A stretch of 64,000 bases of DNA, from contig OZ020487.1 of the NCBI GenBank assembly GCA_963971405.1, positions 40,025,039-40,089,038 on the forward strand. Direction: 5' to 3'. The notes below the pieces were generated by a model. That model saw only the letters and a program-made list of their open reading frames with translations, did not search any database and was not told where the DNA came from. The position numbers and the translations under genes were made by a program. Shown here one piece after another: positions 53,244 through 62,904 of the stretch (within the stretch, counting starts at the first letter, position 1; every line of letters starts with the position of its first letter). Source of the stretch: Psococerastis gibbosa. Its lineage: Eukaryota > Arthropoda > Insecta > Psocodea > Psocidae.

Positions 53244-53801
53244 GGCGCCCATTCCACCGACCGGCTAGGGCTATTTACAAAAACAGTGACGTGGTAGCAG
53301 ATATTCAAGACTTAGGCGGGGTTTCCACCGACCTCGCATTGCAGAATTGACGGAAATGTATATTTTCCTCTATGACATAGTTAAAATTGATCAATGATCA
53401 TACAGTAAAATCACAAACAAACTAAAATAAAAAAATGGCGTCATGGGATATGTTAAGTACAAACATTTTAATAGATTTCTATAAAAAGAAAAATTCTAAT
53501 TTCCGTCAATGTCATTTGCATTCTGCAATGCATGGTTTCCACTGTGTAACGTAATGAGACCAAAAAAAACGATCGGGCATCCCCTGGTAACGTCGGAACG
53601 AACAATTTTGACGGCCAATGCTTCCACCACCAGGACACACGCAATACCCAATCGGCCTTTATCAAGGCCAGCCCTGGTAACGATCTCTGGACACGTTAAG
53701 TAAGTAATGCATGGTCGGTGGAAACGCCACCTAAGTCTTGAATGTCTGCTACCACGTCACCGTTTTGTAAATAGCCCTAGCCGGTCGGTGGAATGGGCGG
53801 C
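53244..53801 (+). mobile_element. PIF/Harbinger-like MITE, family A, copy 4, TTA TSD
   Basis: Inside the hAT element. TTA at 53241-53243 and 53802-53804. MADF-like start MASWDMLSTNILIDFYKKKN at about 53437. Split by a 170-bp insert in its right arm. Confidence 0.93.
53536..53705 (+). mobile_element. 170-bp retro-insert with 9-bp TSD
   Basis: Flanked by AATGCATGG at 53527-53535 and 53706-53714; family A copies elsewhere show the uninterrupted site (CTGCAATGCGAGGTCGG). The insert ends in GTTAAGTAAGT, a TAAG-type tail, and its plus strand encodes SAFIKASPGNDLWTR and a stop, like a LINE C-terminus. Thus a heavily 5'-truncated LINE or LINE-derived SINE. Confidence 0.8.
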
Positions 53802-53888
53802 TTAGCTACAAGTTTGGGCCATGCTGGGTGCCACCTATTTAATCCCAGTAAAAAAGGCACCACCTCCAATGTAGTTTGGGAACCACTG

Positions 53889-54137
53889 CACTAGACCATC
53901 AAGTTCTAAAATTCAATTTAATTAAACGTTAATACCCAGCTCCTAAAGTCAACGGACATGTTTCTAATGCAAATCGAATCATACCATCAATTATTCACTT
54001 AATGACATGTTGATGAGGAATCATGAATAATGAAGTACCTATTGTAGCTTGCTAGTGAGTTTACCAAACTGTTGATGTGTGCATATCATAATCATGCTAT
54101 TATCCCTCTGCCGTTAATTTTTAAATCGCATGCCTGC
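53889..54137. other. No gene seen
   Basis: Nothing recognised. Confidence 0.3.
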
Positions 54138-54277
54138 GAGCCTATACTATGCCATTTAGTATTAACCCCGGGGTTAAAAATGTAAACAAAACAAAATTGA
54201 ATAGCACTATCCATTGTAAAATTATCTTGTTTACTATTCTAATCCCAGGTTAAGATTCAAATAATCGCCATGATAGG
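54138..54277. mobile_element. MITE family B copy
   Basis: GCGAGCCTATACTATGCCAT ... ATAATCGCCATGATAGGTCC; core AAAAATGTAAACAAAACAAA. Confidence 0.75.
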
Positions 54278-54384
54278 TCCAAAATGTCAACTGATTTCTA
54301 ATGGTCCTTAAGTTCCCGCTCTCCCTTCTTTATATGCCCCTGGATGAATTGATAAACTTATTTTTCTCGTTCTTTCTCTTTCTT

Positions 54385-54487
54385 TTTTTATTTTCTTTTC
54401 TCTCTTGGGTTAATTGTAAGAGTGGGCCGAAAGGCCTAAAATCTAAAATTTGCCCATATGGAAAATAAAGACAATTTTCTTTCTTTC
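54385..54487 (+). repeat. LINE 3' UTR end with (TTTC)n tail
   Basis: AGAGTGGGCCGAAAGGCCTA, GGAAAATAAAGACAATTTTC, then TTTCTTTC. The AATAAA plus short simple-repeat tail is typical of a LINE 3' terminus. Confidence 0.6.
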
Positions 54488-54489
54488 GT

Positions 54490-54531
<42 letters not shown>

Positions 54532-54533
54532 CC
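54488..54533 (+). repeat. (CT)n microsatellite
   Basis: About 18 CT units following the LINE tail; the tail probably seeded it. Confidence 0.95.
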
Positions 54534-54729
54534 TTTTCAAGTTACAGCCCGATGATGGCGAGTTGGCAGCTACCTTCTTGCAGCGATGCCTCCAATGGTC
54601 GTGATTCTGTCATGCCCTCTTCAACTTCACATAATGTACGAGGCATTTACTGCAAAAGTTCCTAACCTGTTGTGTCTGTGGTTCACTAGATAATCTTATG
54701 ATTTGAAATTCGTTAAATTCTAGACAAGA

Positions 54730-55530
54730 CATATATTTCATTTTTAACCTCAAGGTACACCACGGTTGACAAGGTAACACAAGGTTTTCGACGTCGTCGA
54801 TATAGTAAACATATACACATACAAGGCCGTAGCCAGGATTTTTTTTCAGGGGAGGGGGGTTTAGAAATTTCATTAGGTATATTACATAGTGGTTTCTATT
54901 TTTCCTCTCAAAATCCGATTCTATCTAGTATCAAGCCAATTCATTTCGGGGGGGGGGGGGGTTGAACCCCCATGAACCCCCCCCCCCTTGGCTACGGCCT
55001 TGTACACATATAGACTACGGCTTATTGGCCTGGGGAGGGGCCTCCGTAGGGAACATGGACGCTGTACTCAGGCTTCAAAAGAGGGGAGTGCGCTACATGC
55101 TAAAACTGGGACGTCGTGAAAGTTGTCGCTCTCACTTCAAATCATTAAAAATCATGACTGCATTTTACATATCTTAAAGCCTGAGGTGTGGGGGACATTT
55201 AAACAAAACGGGGACACTCACACCTACAACACGAGGTAACGGGGAGACCTTGTACGGCCAGCGCCCCGCACAGCCAAATGTGAGCGACTGGATCCTATAC
55301 TACAAGGTTTCGCTTGCCTTAGAAAACTCCCGATTGAACTGAGAGCGGCGAGAAATGCTTCTAACTTCCCTAAATTGCTTAGAAACCAGAAAGCTATCGA
55401 CACTGTCACTGAGGCACTAGCACAATGATAATGACAGAACTACCTGATTTTGACGGTATTTTGACGATTTTAATTTATACTTTCTTGTACTTGTATTGTA
55501 TAATTTAATAGAAATATATATTTATTTATT
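54730..55530 (+). pseudogene. CR1/Jockey-like LINE, RT thumb to 3' end, interrupted
   Basis: After the hAT MITE the frame reads DYGLLAWGGASVGNMDAVLR then LQKRGVRYMLKLGRRESCRS, a good match to the post-palm region of CR1/Jockey RTs (YGxxxWG...LQKxxxR...). A stop follows KIMTAFYIS. Downstream are THTTRGN-type remnants, YGQRPAQPNVSDWILYYKVS, and the C-terminus LRAARNASNFPKLLRN. The 3' UTR ends near (TTTA)n at 55520. The last ~200 bp recur at 29085 and 43745. Several stops and the MITE show inactivity. Confidence 0.85.
54822..55002. mobile_element. hAT MITE family G inside the LINE, TSD TACACATA
   Basis: 181 bp. CAAGGCCGTAGCCAGGATTT to CCTTGGCTACGGCCTTG. TACACATA is exact at 54814-54821 and 55003-55010. 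G13 and C9 tracts inside. Younger than the LINE it splits. Confidence 0.95.
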
Positions 55531-56267
55531 TATAAACAGTTTAAAAAATTAGTTGTCATAAACAGCCGTAAAATAACGAAAAATTACGTACTCTTAAAAC
55601 CATCTAGTATAAATGAGTCTAGTCTGGAGACTAGTTTAGAGACTCCATAAACTAACTCACGGAGTAAGGACAACATCGCTTTTCTGAAGTTATAGATTCA
55701 GTGAGATTTTGGACTTTCAAGGAACTTGGTAATTTATTGTAGAGTCTTAGTCCCATTTACTGGAGTCCAGTAAGAGTTTTGGCTAGTCTTACTTGCTCCA
55801 AGTGGATCATGTGGTCTAGGACCATGATCAAGTAATTTATGCCTACAATATAGGCCTATTACCTGCTAATATTTAATTAAATGTTTAGGACTGGTATCGG
55901 TCGAATTTTGTAGTTCAGTGTTAAGACTTACTTTGCTCACATTTTTAACACCGAAATAATTTCTTTTAAGCCACAGTACGCCCGCAGCTGAAGGTCCAAA
56001 TTGAAAAATTCAGACTGACATTTGGAACACATTGTTTATTCGAATTTTATTAGTGTTCCAAATGTCATCTTATCGTGATCGGGTAGTATATATATTATTA
56101 TAACATATATACAGTACCTATATATTATTTGTTTAGACACTAATTTTAATTTTACTTTTACATTTGTAAAGGGGGGTCCAGCACGGGACTTTGGGCCCCC
56201 CTTCCATTTGTAATATTACAAGTTATGTAAATGTTTTTTAAATTTAATAAATTTGATTTGATTTGAT
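55531..56267. other. Repeat fragments, no gene
   Basis: 55795-55945 matches the hAT element of 17733/47764 (GGACTGGTATCGGTCG). 56130-56265 is a LINE-like 3' end: GGGGGGTCCAGCACGGGACT, AATAAATTTG and a (GATTT)n tail. Confidence 0.55.
56010..56090. repeat. Hairpin element H, copy 2
   Basis: TGACATTTGGAACAC pairs with GTGTTCCAAATGTCA around an AT-rich centre; outer CTTATCGTGATCGGG. Confidence 0.7.
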
Positions 56268-56852
56268 TGTCGTCGCTCTTTTTATGAAGTGTTACATCTC
56301 CAAAAACCTAATTTTTCAGAGGAACGTTTTAATTTCTCACCCAGTTTTGCACTTATCTAACCCATTTTTTCAAAATAAAATACTTCGCACTGTTATCTTT
56401 TAATAAACAAAAAATAACAAAAACTTTTTAGAAAAACTTATTATAACAACCCGAATTAGTAAACCCAAATAACCGTTAAGAAATTAACTTTGTCTAAGAA
56501 ACCCACTTGTGTTAGCATAAAACCCTGAGCGCTTTCTAAGTTTTTGTTATTTTTTGTTTATTAAAATGAAATACCACGAAGTCACGAGTAATCTAATCAT
56601 TTATGTTATCTTTTAAACATTTTCACTTTTGTAACCAAATTCACTCACGTTTTCGAGCATATAATTTCTGAAACAAGTTGTAACACTTCCCCCCACCCCC
56701 CAAAAATTGTAGCTTCATTGTACCAAAATTTGCTTATAATCCGCAAAGTCTTAGTGGTTTCTCCAGAGTTGTAACAGTTTACTTACGAATTTTTTTGTAC
56801 AATAAAACAATTCAATTTTTTGCAGATGTAACATAAAAAGAGCGACGATATG
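56268..56852. mobile_element. Non-autonomous TIR element (~585 bp) with inner inverted repeat
   Basis: TCGTCGCTCTTTTTATGAAG and TGTTACATCT at the left pair with AGATGTAACATAAAAAGAGC and GACGA at the right. A second, internal inverted repeat (AATAAACAAAAAATAACAAA at about 56402 and complement at about 56540-56566) lies inside. No TSD and no transposase recognised. Confidence 0.75.
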
Positions 56853-57207
56853 TACAGGTATATTTCTTAGATGGGCACATAACGCACACTTACTCCATGA
56901 CCCTATGGCAATACATCACACTTAGGCATCATGAAAACTAGTTTTGTTACGTAATGAAGGATGAAGACGAGAAAAGCTAATGCTCAACAAATTACTCACG
57001 GAATATCGATCTGGCCCGATTATTAGGATTCCAGTATTTCTATATCCTCTCGCTGATTGCGATACCCTGGAGAATAAAAAAGGCTCTTTTATATTCGTGA
57101 GCTCATTTATCCCCCCATTCCCCAGGTGGACTTTCCACTCATCCCTTATATCCCCTTCCATTGTATTAGTAGAGTTCTTTCCGCATATAGGCCCATCCAC
57201 GTCCTGC
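56853..57207. other. No gene seen
   Basis: Overlapping open frames on both strands at 56922-57222 without motifs. Confidence 0.3.
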
Positions 57208-57410
57208 AGCATAGTAGAGTAGTGGTACGGACTCAGACCTTCGCCCGAAAGATTATTGGCTCCAGTCCCACACTTGCTAAATTTTTTGGCATGCTTCAGA
57301 TGGCATGTAAAGCAGGCGGTCCTAGTTGTGTGTAAAAGTTGATAGCCCTAACTCCGCTAGGTCGGTGTAGTAATAGAACAAAAAATTATTATTTATTTAT
57401 TTATAGCAAT
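57208..57410 (+). repeat. SINE-1 copy with degenerate box B
   Basis: AGTAGTGGTACGGACTC, TTATTGGCTCCAGTCCCACA (box B mutated), CATGTAAAGCAGGCGGTCC, tail (TTTA)n at about 57388-57404. Confidence 0.75.
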
Positions 57411-57607
57411 GTGTCTATACTTGCTACAGTGGGTTTATAATATAAAAATAAATGCATTAATAAATTATTACTTTTAAATTATTTAGTATAGGCCTATCTA
57501 CCTGCAATTATTGTAATTGTTAAAAGTAAATATTATGTCCACAACTCCTACAATGTGCACATATACCTAATGTGTATGTTATGAGGGAAGGATTGACTTA
57601 TATGCAT
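57411..57607. other. AT-rich spacer
   Basis: Nothing recognised. Confidence 0.3.
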
Positions 57608-57837
57608 TATAATAAATAAATAAATAAATAAGGGCTTTTTATGTTCTATTACTAAGCCAACCTAGCGGAGTTAGGGCTATAAAGCCCTCTCTTACACTCA
57701 ACTAGGAAAGCCCGGGACCGCCTGCTTTACATGCCCTCCGAAGCATGTGCAAAAAAATATAGGAAGTGTAGGACTCGAACCAACAACCTTTCGCGGGTGA
57801 ATGTCAGAGTCTGTACTACTACTCTACATGTCTTAAT
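57608..57837 (-). repeat. SINE-1, full-length reverse copy
   Basis: (AAAT)n tail at 57611-57632, AAGCCAACCTAGCGGAGTTA, CGCCTGCTTTACATGCCCTC, GACTCGAACCAACAACC (intact box B on minus) and CTACTACTCTACATG. Opposite orientation to the copy 200 bp upstream. Confidence 0.85.
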
Positions 57838-58183
57838 TATAGTGTAGTGTTAGAGTTAGGTTGGCCCCTTGAACCGGTGTACAAATTGTCTACTTGGGGT
57901 GCTTTGGGATGGGTGAAATCGTTGCATTCCGATTGATTTGTCAAAGTAGTGTAGCATAAAGTACGAGGACAGGGTTCTTGGAGCACCTCTTACTGACTAA
58001 ATTCTCACCTCGATCCTTGTCAAACTAGTTTAGTCTTTTAAATAAATTATGATGACTTGTTTTTACCTTAGGCTATAGCAACATTGATTCAGTGCAGTGG
58101 CACATAGAATAATATAATATCCTCAAAGTGGGAAATCTTAGGTGAAAATAGCTAAAGGGAGTTGTTGTAATGCATAATTTACC
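57838..58183. other. No gene seen
   Basis: Nothing supported. Confidence 0.3.
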
Positions 58184-58342
58184 AGCGGGTCTACTATGGC
58201 TTTTGGTATTAACTTATTCCTGGGGTTAAAATGAAAACAAAACAATTTTGAATACCGTAGGACTTTCCATTACCAAATTATCTCGATTACATTTTTAATA
58301 CCAGTTTAAGATTGAAAATAATCACCATAGTAGGCCTGCAGA
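58184..58342. mobile_element. MITE family B copy
   Basis: CAGCGGGTCTACTATGGC ... CACCATAGTAGGCCTGCAG. Both full ends visible, giving the family TIR CAGCGGGCCTACTATGGC. Confidence 0.85.
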
Positions 58343-58384
58343 GGAGACCCTGAAGGATCTGTTCTAGACACTGAAATTGGCATG

Positions 58385-58815
58385 ATCAATATCAATCAAT
58401 CAATATATTCAAAGTTAAGAATACAATACAAATTATACAAATTAGAAAATGAACCCTATAGGCCATGTGGCCCGTGATGGGTTCTGTCTTAGTTGCTAGG
58501 TTAGTATTATAAGATGTTAATATTAATTATAGAATAATAAAATAATAAAACTAGGTATGCGGTACATTATACATTATTTGGCAAATTGGCATTCTCTTCG
58601 TTAAGCTCTTCTCCCGGATATATTATGTTTATAAACTGTGGATTGCTATGCAGAAATTGCTTAATTGTTTTACGGCACTTCTTATCTGGCATTAATGTTT
58701 TAAGATCAGTTGGTAGTGCGTTAAAAGGTAAAATCCCTAAATATAAGTGGGAATGTTTGTACAAGGCTGTTTTAAAAGTAGATTGCCAATCTTCTATAGA
58801 TGGGGCATTCGAAGG
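58385..58815 (-). pseudogene. Jockey/CR1-like LINE C-terminus with (GATT)n tail
   Basis: Minus strand from about 58810: EDWQSTFKTALYKHSHLYLG, ILPFNALPTDLKTLMPDKKC, RKTIKQFLHSN, then a 20-residue acidic/Asn tail and stop at 58567. FNALP...L...FK-like spacing is typical for the end of these RT proteins. Frame is open for the final ~80 residues, so this is one of the better preserved LINE ends. Tail TTGATTGATTGATATTGATC at 58385-58405. Confidence 0.8.
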
Positions 58816-58837
58816 AGAAAGAAGATATACTAAATGC

Positions 58838-59062
58838 CAAGGTCATAAGCAAGGGGGGATTATTGGGCTGCAACCCCCCCCCCCTAAATCCGCCAATAAA
58901 TTGATGTTTGATCTGCCTACGCTATCATATATATACAAGTAACACCATAATCTCTAAAGAATACACTAGATACAATTGAGTTTAGAAGAAAACAATTTAC
59001 ATTAGATAGGATTACAGGCGCTACAGCCACCCCCAAAAAAATCCTGGCTACGGTCCTGGCTA
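58838..59062. mobile_element. hAT MITE, relative of 29799-30326
   Basis: CAAGGTCATAAGCAAGGGGG, TATTGGGCTGCAACCCC, then AATCCTGGCTACGGTCCTG. Possible TSD CTAAATGC / GCTAAATT is imperfect. Confidence 0.7.
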
Positions 59063-59142
59063 AATTCATAGACAAGAAAAATTAAACAATAATTAGGCAC
59101 AAGTATATTATAAAAGATTTACAATATTCTTATATTTTTCAG

Positions 59143-59360
59143 GCCGCTGGATCATCGGATATGCTTTACGCGATGACGGTATCCGGCCATGAGCGTTTTA
59201 TCTTTTGTAACATATCTTCTAATATTTCTTACCGACTATGTCTCTCCGAAACGTTGTTGCCCCCCGGGGCAACATCTTCATGGACAGATGGACTGCCCAC
59301 CCGACGCGGCAGCACTGCGGAGCTGGGAGCCTACAAAGATGATTCAGCGACCTCCACAAT
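59143..59360 (+). CDS. Candidate first coding exon: signal peptide plus Cys-rich start
   Basis: Acceptor TTATATTTTTCAG ends at 59142. ATG at 59189 opens 57 codons to a donor-like CAAT/GTGAGA (phase 1). Without splicing the frame stops at 59384. MSVLSFVTYLLIFLTDYVSP is a good signal peptide; the mature part starts KRCCPPGQHLHGQMDCPPDA. A CCPxGxx...C motif directly after the signal is found in several arthropod Methuselah-like receptors, so that is one possibility; a secreted Cys-rich protein is another. GC is well above the flanks, consistent with coding. A competing frame from the exon start is open for 69 codons but looks less protein-like. The 5' part would be leader. Further exons would lie to the right, beyond or within repeats. 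Confidence 0.5.
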
Positions 59361-59453
59361 GTGAGAACACTCAAAATTTTGCTTAAATGTATGAACATCT
59401 CTAAGAAGAGTTTTAAGCATATACATATAGTATATACTAGTACAATCCTGCCC
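59361..59453. other. Start of putative intron
   Basis: Nothing recognised. Confidence 0.3.
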
Positions 59454-59533
59454 GATCACGATAGGATGGCACTTGGAAAACCGTGTTTATTGGATTGTTA
59501 TAAGTATTCCAAGTGCCATTCTAACGTGGTCGG
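59454..59533. repeat. Hairpin element H, best copy
   Basis: CCCGATCACGATAGGATGGC and ACTTGGAA pair with TTCCAAGTGCCATTCTAACG and TGGTCGGG around a ~22-base centre. An 80-bp near-perfect hairpin. Confidence 0.8.
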
Positions 59534-59999
59534 GTAATACTGTATGTAAATATATTATGCATGTTAAGATGGCCTATGCATATTACAATACGGACCATAC
59601 CTACATATCTTGGTTAATTGGTGCGAAGTTCAAGGATGTCCCCTTACGCGACACAGTGCAATTCTTTTATGAGGGCTCTTAACAATATCATATATCTAAT
59701 TTGACGTGAAAAAGTCACGGTCTTAGGTCAAAAATAACTCAGCTGAATGCACACCAAGCTCTTCGTCAGTATTGCAGTACTGAGCCTATAGACGTAACTT
59801 ACACCACTATTACTGTCTATAGCCCTTTTTCCGCCTACTTCGTAACCAACCAAAACGCAGCACGTGACGAGAATCTTCCATAAAATTTATTGAAAATTTG
59901 GCTTAATATAAATAAAGTTACATAGAGAAGGGAAATAATAGTTTGCGCCTTTTAACATTGAAGTTCCGAAGTTGAGTGTCCCAATGAATTTTAAGGCAT
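59534..59999. other. No gene seen
   Basis: A 69-codon plus frame at 59473-59682 overlaps the hairpin. Nothing supported. Confidence 0.3.
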
Positions 60000-60092
60000 A
60001 AGACCTTTTATGGAACTCCCTCCCCACTCACAACCTCCCTCTCTTCCAATTTTTAAAGTTCGCTATCGGGAGCATCTAATTAGGCTAATACA
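60000..60092 (+). pseudogene. LINE C-terminal fragment (LLWNSLPTHN)
   Basis: Plus strand LLWNSLPTHNLPLFQFLKFA then stop. LWNSLP...F...LK is the end pattern of CR1/Rex-type RTs. Only ~25 residues remain. Confidence 0.45.
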
Positions 60093-60339
60093 CTAGATTC
60101 GCCAAGATCTGACATTGTTTCGCTCTCCATGTGTACGAGCGAGCCATAACGTTATCCGGTAGCGGTGTGTATTTTCTTATGGGCGATGAACCATCACTCT
60201 GATTTGCATAACGTTAGGCGGTAATTCCGTGACCGTACAACGTCGCTATAGGGATCCCATATTGGACAGTTCATAGCCATATGCAGCTGCGACTTCGTTC
60301 GATGAATGGACATTGAGTTTTAGATTGGTGTTTGGGAAA
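60093..60339. other. No gene seen
   Basis: The block ATAACGTTATCCGGTA recurs near 62745 as the complement; otherwise nothing. Confidence 0.3.
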
Positions 60340-60460
60340 ACTAAAAGAGCCAGTCCGAGTTTACTCGAACATGCTTTCCTAATTGATCAATTAGTAGATA
60401 GATAATATGAGTAATTTCATGCTAAATAATTTTCCTATAGTTAAATTTCGGATCCCTCGA
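60340..60460 (-). mobile_element. Element Q, right-end fragment
   Basis: GTCCGAGTTTACTCGAACAT and ATGAGTAATTTCATGCTAAA. Only ~120 bp of the end remain. Confidence 0.7.
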
Positions 60461-60739
60461 TGTCCCCATGACCGTAGCCAGATTGGGGGGGGGGGGGGGG
60501 TTCATCTGACATCCCTGAATGTGAGGTAACTTCATAATATTTTAAAATCCTTAAAACTCGCTCCATTGTATATAGTGTACGCTGCAAACATTGGGGGGGG
60601 GGGGGGATGGGCCCGGATCAGTTCAGGATCTTGGATTTTTATTACTGGGGCGCCAATAAGGTGCATAAATGAAATGGCCTTTCTCTGTCAAGTAGTGGTA
60701 AAGAATTGGGGCAGCACTACTGGCAGGGGGGGGGGGGGG
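60461..60739. other. Poly-G-rich MITE remnants
   Basis: ACCGTAGCCAGATTGGGG end at about 60471 and G16, G14 and G15 runs at 60485-60500, 60593-60606 and 60727-60739. Probably stacked fragments of hAT MITEs, but the boundaries are unclear. Confidence 0.4.
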
Positions 60740-60747
60740 CTAGAGTC

Positions 60748-61132
60748 CATGGCGTAGCCGGAATTTTTTTTTTGGGGGTCTGGTTTTCATGCAACATCAA
60801 TACATAAATTTTGCCCAATTACGATGGGCTTTCGAAGGGGGCAGTGTTTCATTTGGCACTTCCCCACCCGCGATTTTTTAAAATATTACAAAAATATAGA
60901 AAAGCCGTTCTTATGGACTAATTAGGGGCATGATTTTAATTTCCCTTGCCCAGGCCGAAGGGGGGCCCGGCGGTTTCCCCCGGGGAAAGTTTCTTAAAAT
61001 ATAGGCCTGAAATGGTTTGCCGGCAAAAAAATGATTTTGGAGACGATAACTTTATTAACATGGAAACAGGTGTCCATTTGGGGGGGGGGGGTCCAGACCC
61101 AGCTGACCCTCCCCCCTTGGTTACGCCACTAG
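60748..61132. mobile_element. hAT-like MITE with near-perfect TSD
   Basis: Ends CATGGCGTAGCCGG and CCTTGGTTACGCCACTAG. TSD CTAGAGTC (60740-60747) and CTGGAGTC (61133-61140), 7 of 8 matching. Confidence 0.7.
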
Positions 61133-61244
61133 CTGGAGTCCCCCCTGAGGAAATATTTAATGAGGCAGGTGCGGAAAAAAAAGTTTTTCCTACCAGTATT
61201 TTAAATGTTTACTTGTAGCTGCAATTGTAGGTATCTCCCATCTT

Positions 61245-61910
61245 TACGGAGCATATCCTATCAACAACGAATATTTTTCTGTTCACGCATCAGACTTTCG
61301 AATTTAACAGGATAAATCACGCATGAATGCCCTATTTTAATATTTAATATTTCTTTACAGTGCTGGTGGATAAATAGGCTAAAGTACAAAATCTGCAAAT
61401 GCTAAGTTATGCAACTGTGTTGTATATAGTCCAGATCCGGAAATTCGTGCCTTTCCCAATGGATTTGACTTGATAATTCACCCTTGACCCTAGATACCTA
61501 GTCCCAATGTACCTACATAAAGGCGAAGTTATCTTTTAAAAATCAAGATTTACGGTACCTATTATTTTTCGCCTATTTATTCAAATTCTCCCTCCCTGGG
61601 GGATATCCTCTGGCTCCCCTGCTTGCAGTTACATATACTTACATAATAATTATATTAATAACTTTCTTTTATAATCTAAAGTTTTTTTTCGGTGTCAAAA
61701 ATTGATAACAATGATTATGTTCACGCAAGAGGCTTTCAAAATGAATTTGATAAACAACGCATGGATGCCCTATTTTATTATTTAATATTTTTTTAACATT
61801 GTTATTTGCTGGTGGATGAAATTAATTGGCTAAAATTATAAAAACTGCAAGTGTTTAGTTATGCAATCGTGTTGTATACAGTCCAGATGTGAAGATTCAT
61901 GTTATATCAT
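61245..61910 (+). repeat. Direct repeat pair (~200-bp unit, ~440 bp apart)
   Basis: 61260-61460 and 61700-61905 share GTTCACGCA, ACGCATGRATGCCCTATTTT, TATTTAATATTT, TGCTGGTGGATRAA and CGTGTTGTATACAGTCCAGA. The unit may belong to a larger transposon; divergence suggests age. Confidence 0.75.
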
Positions 61911-62904
61911 TATCATAAATTAAATAATTATATCCTCCATCATGCACAACTGCATGAGATCATCGACAGGTCACTTTATCAGGGAGAACGAGTTCTAATT
62001 GAAAATATTCAAGTCAATTTAATTGTTATGCAACTTGACAAGGGTAACCAATAAACTCAAAGAAATCCAGCAAATTTGGAGCAGCCTATAACTCAAAAAA
62101 GAAAACCACTTTGGGTATTTCGTTGACCCTTGAAAACAATTTCATGACAACTTTTCACAAAATAAATTTCAGAAATGTGGTTTGAATATCGTAAGCCGCT
62201 AATAGATACCCCGTTAATGCCGCGTATATAGTCTACGATATAATATAATTATTAACAATATAATTCATTTTCCAAAAGCATCATATACTTTATTTTACTT
62301 TTTAGTGATATTTGTAGCCTACCTACTTTTAAATTAAATATAGAATTTTTTACATTAATTTAATATTTATTATTATTATTTTAAATTGTAGCGCAAAAAA
62401 TCAATAAAGTCATCATATTAAATTGCGGCAACCCCCCCCCCCCCCCACCCCACCCTGCCCCAAATAAAAATTCGGCTGAGCCCGTCCATACAGTCCAACC
62501 GACGGTTCACTGCGGTTTCAAGCCAATCAGATGGCCGTGATTTCGCGCCAATTCTATTGCATTGAACCGACGAAAACACGCCATTATAGTAAAGCTAATA
62601 TATTAATTATCAATTAATTAAGTCGGTTTGCAAACTTTTTACTTAACTATGAGGCTTCGTATGTCGCATACTTCCACCTTGAACCCAAAACAAAGCAATA
62701 ATAGCGATTAATATTGAAGAAAACTGGAATTTAAAAATTACCGGATAACGTTATGGCAGGCTGGTGCTACGCGTGTCCGCCTAGCGTTATGGCCCGCCCG
62801 TATAGGTGTGAATGAATGTGTGAATGTCTCTGCACTTTAGTGTTAGATTAGTAATAATAATGCACCTTTGTAACACTATTTAGCTAGCCCTCTAGTTGAG
62901 TTTA
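61911..62904. other. No gene seen; C tract
   Basis: C16-type tract at 62431-62446. AT-rich otherwise. Confidence 0.3.

Larger units (their letters stand above)
52654..53888. mobile_element. hAT-type element, 8-bp TSD, with nested insertions
   Basis: 1235 bp. Ends CAGTGGTTCTCAAACTGTG and GTAGTTTGGGAACCACTG are inverted hAT-type termini. TSD CATTAGAC (52646-52653) and CACTAGAC (53889-53896), 7 of 8 matching. No transposase recognised in the ~675 bp that remain after removing nested DNA. Confidence 0.85.

Noticed and set aside
56922-57222. Overlapping 80-96 codon frames on both strands
   Set aside because: No motif on either strand; mutual antisense openness is expected by chance and one end runs into SINE-1.
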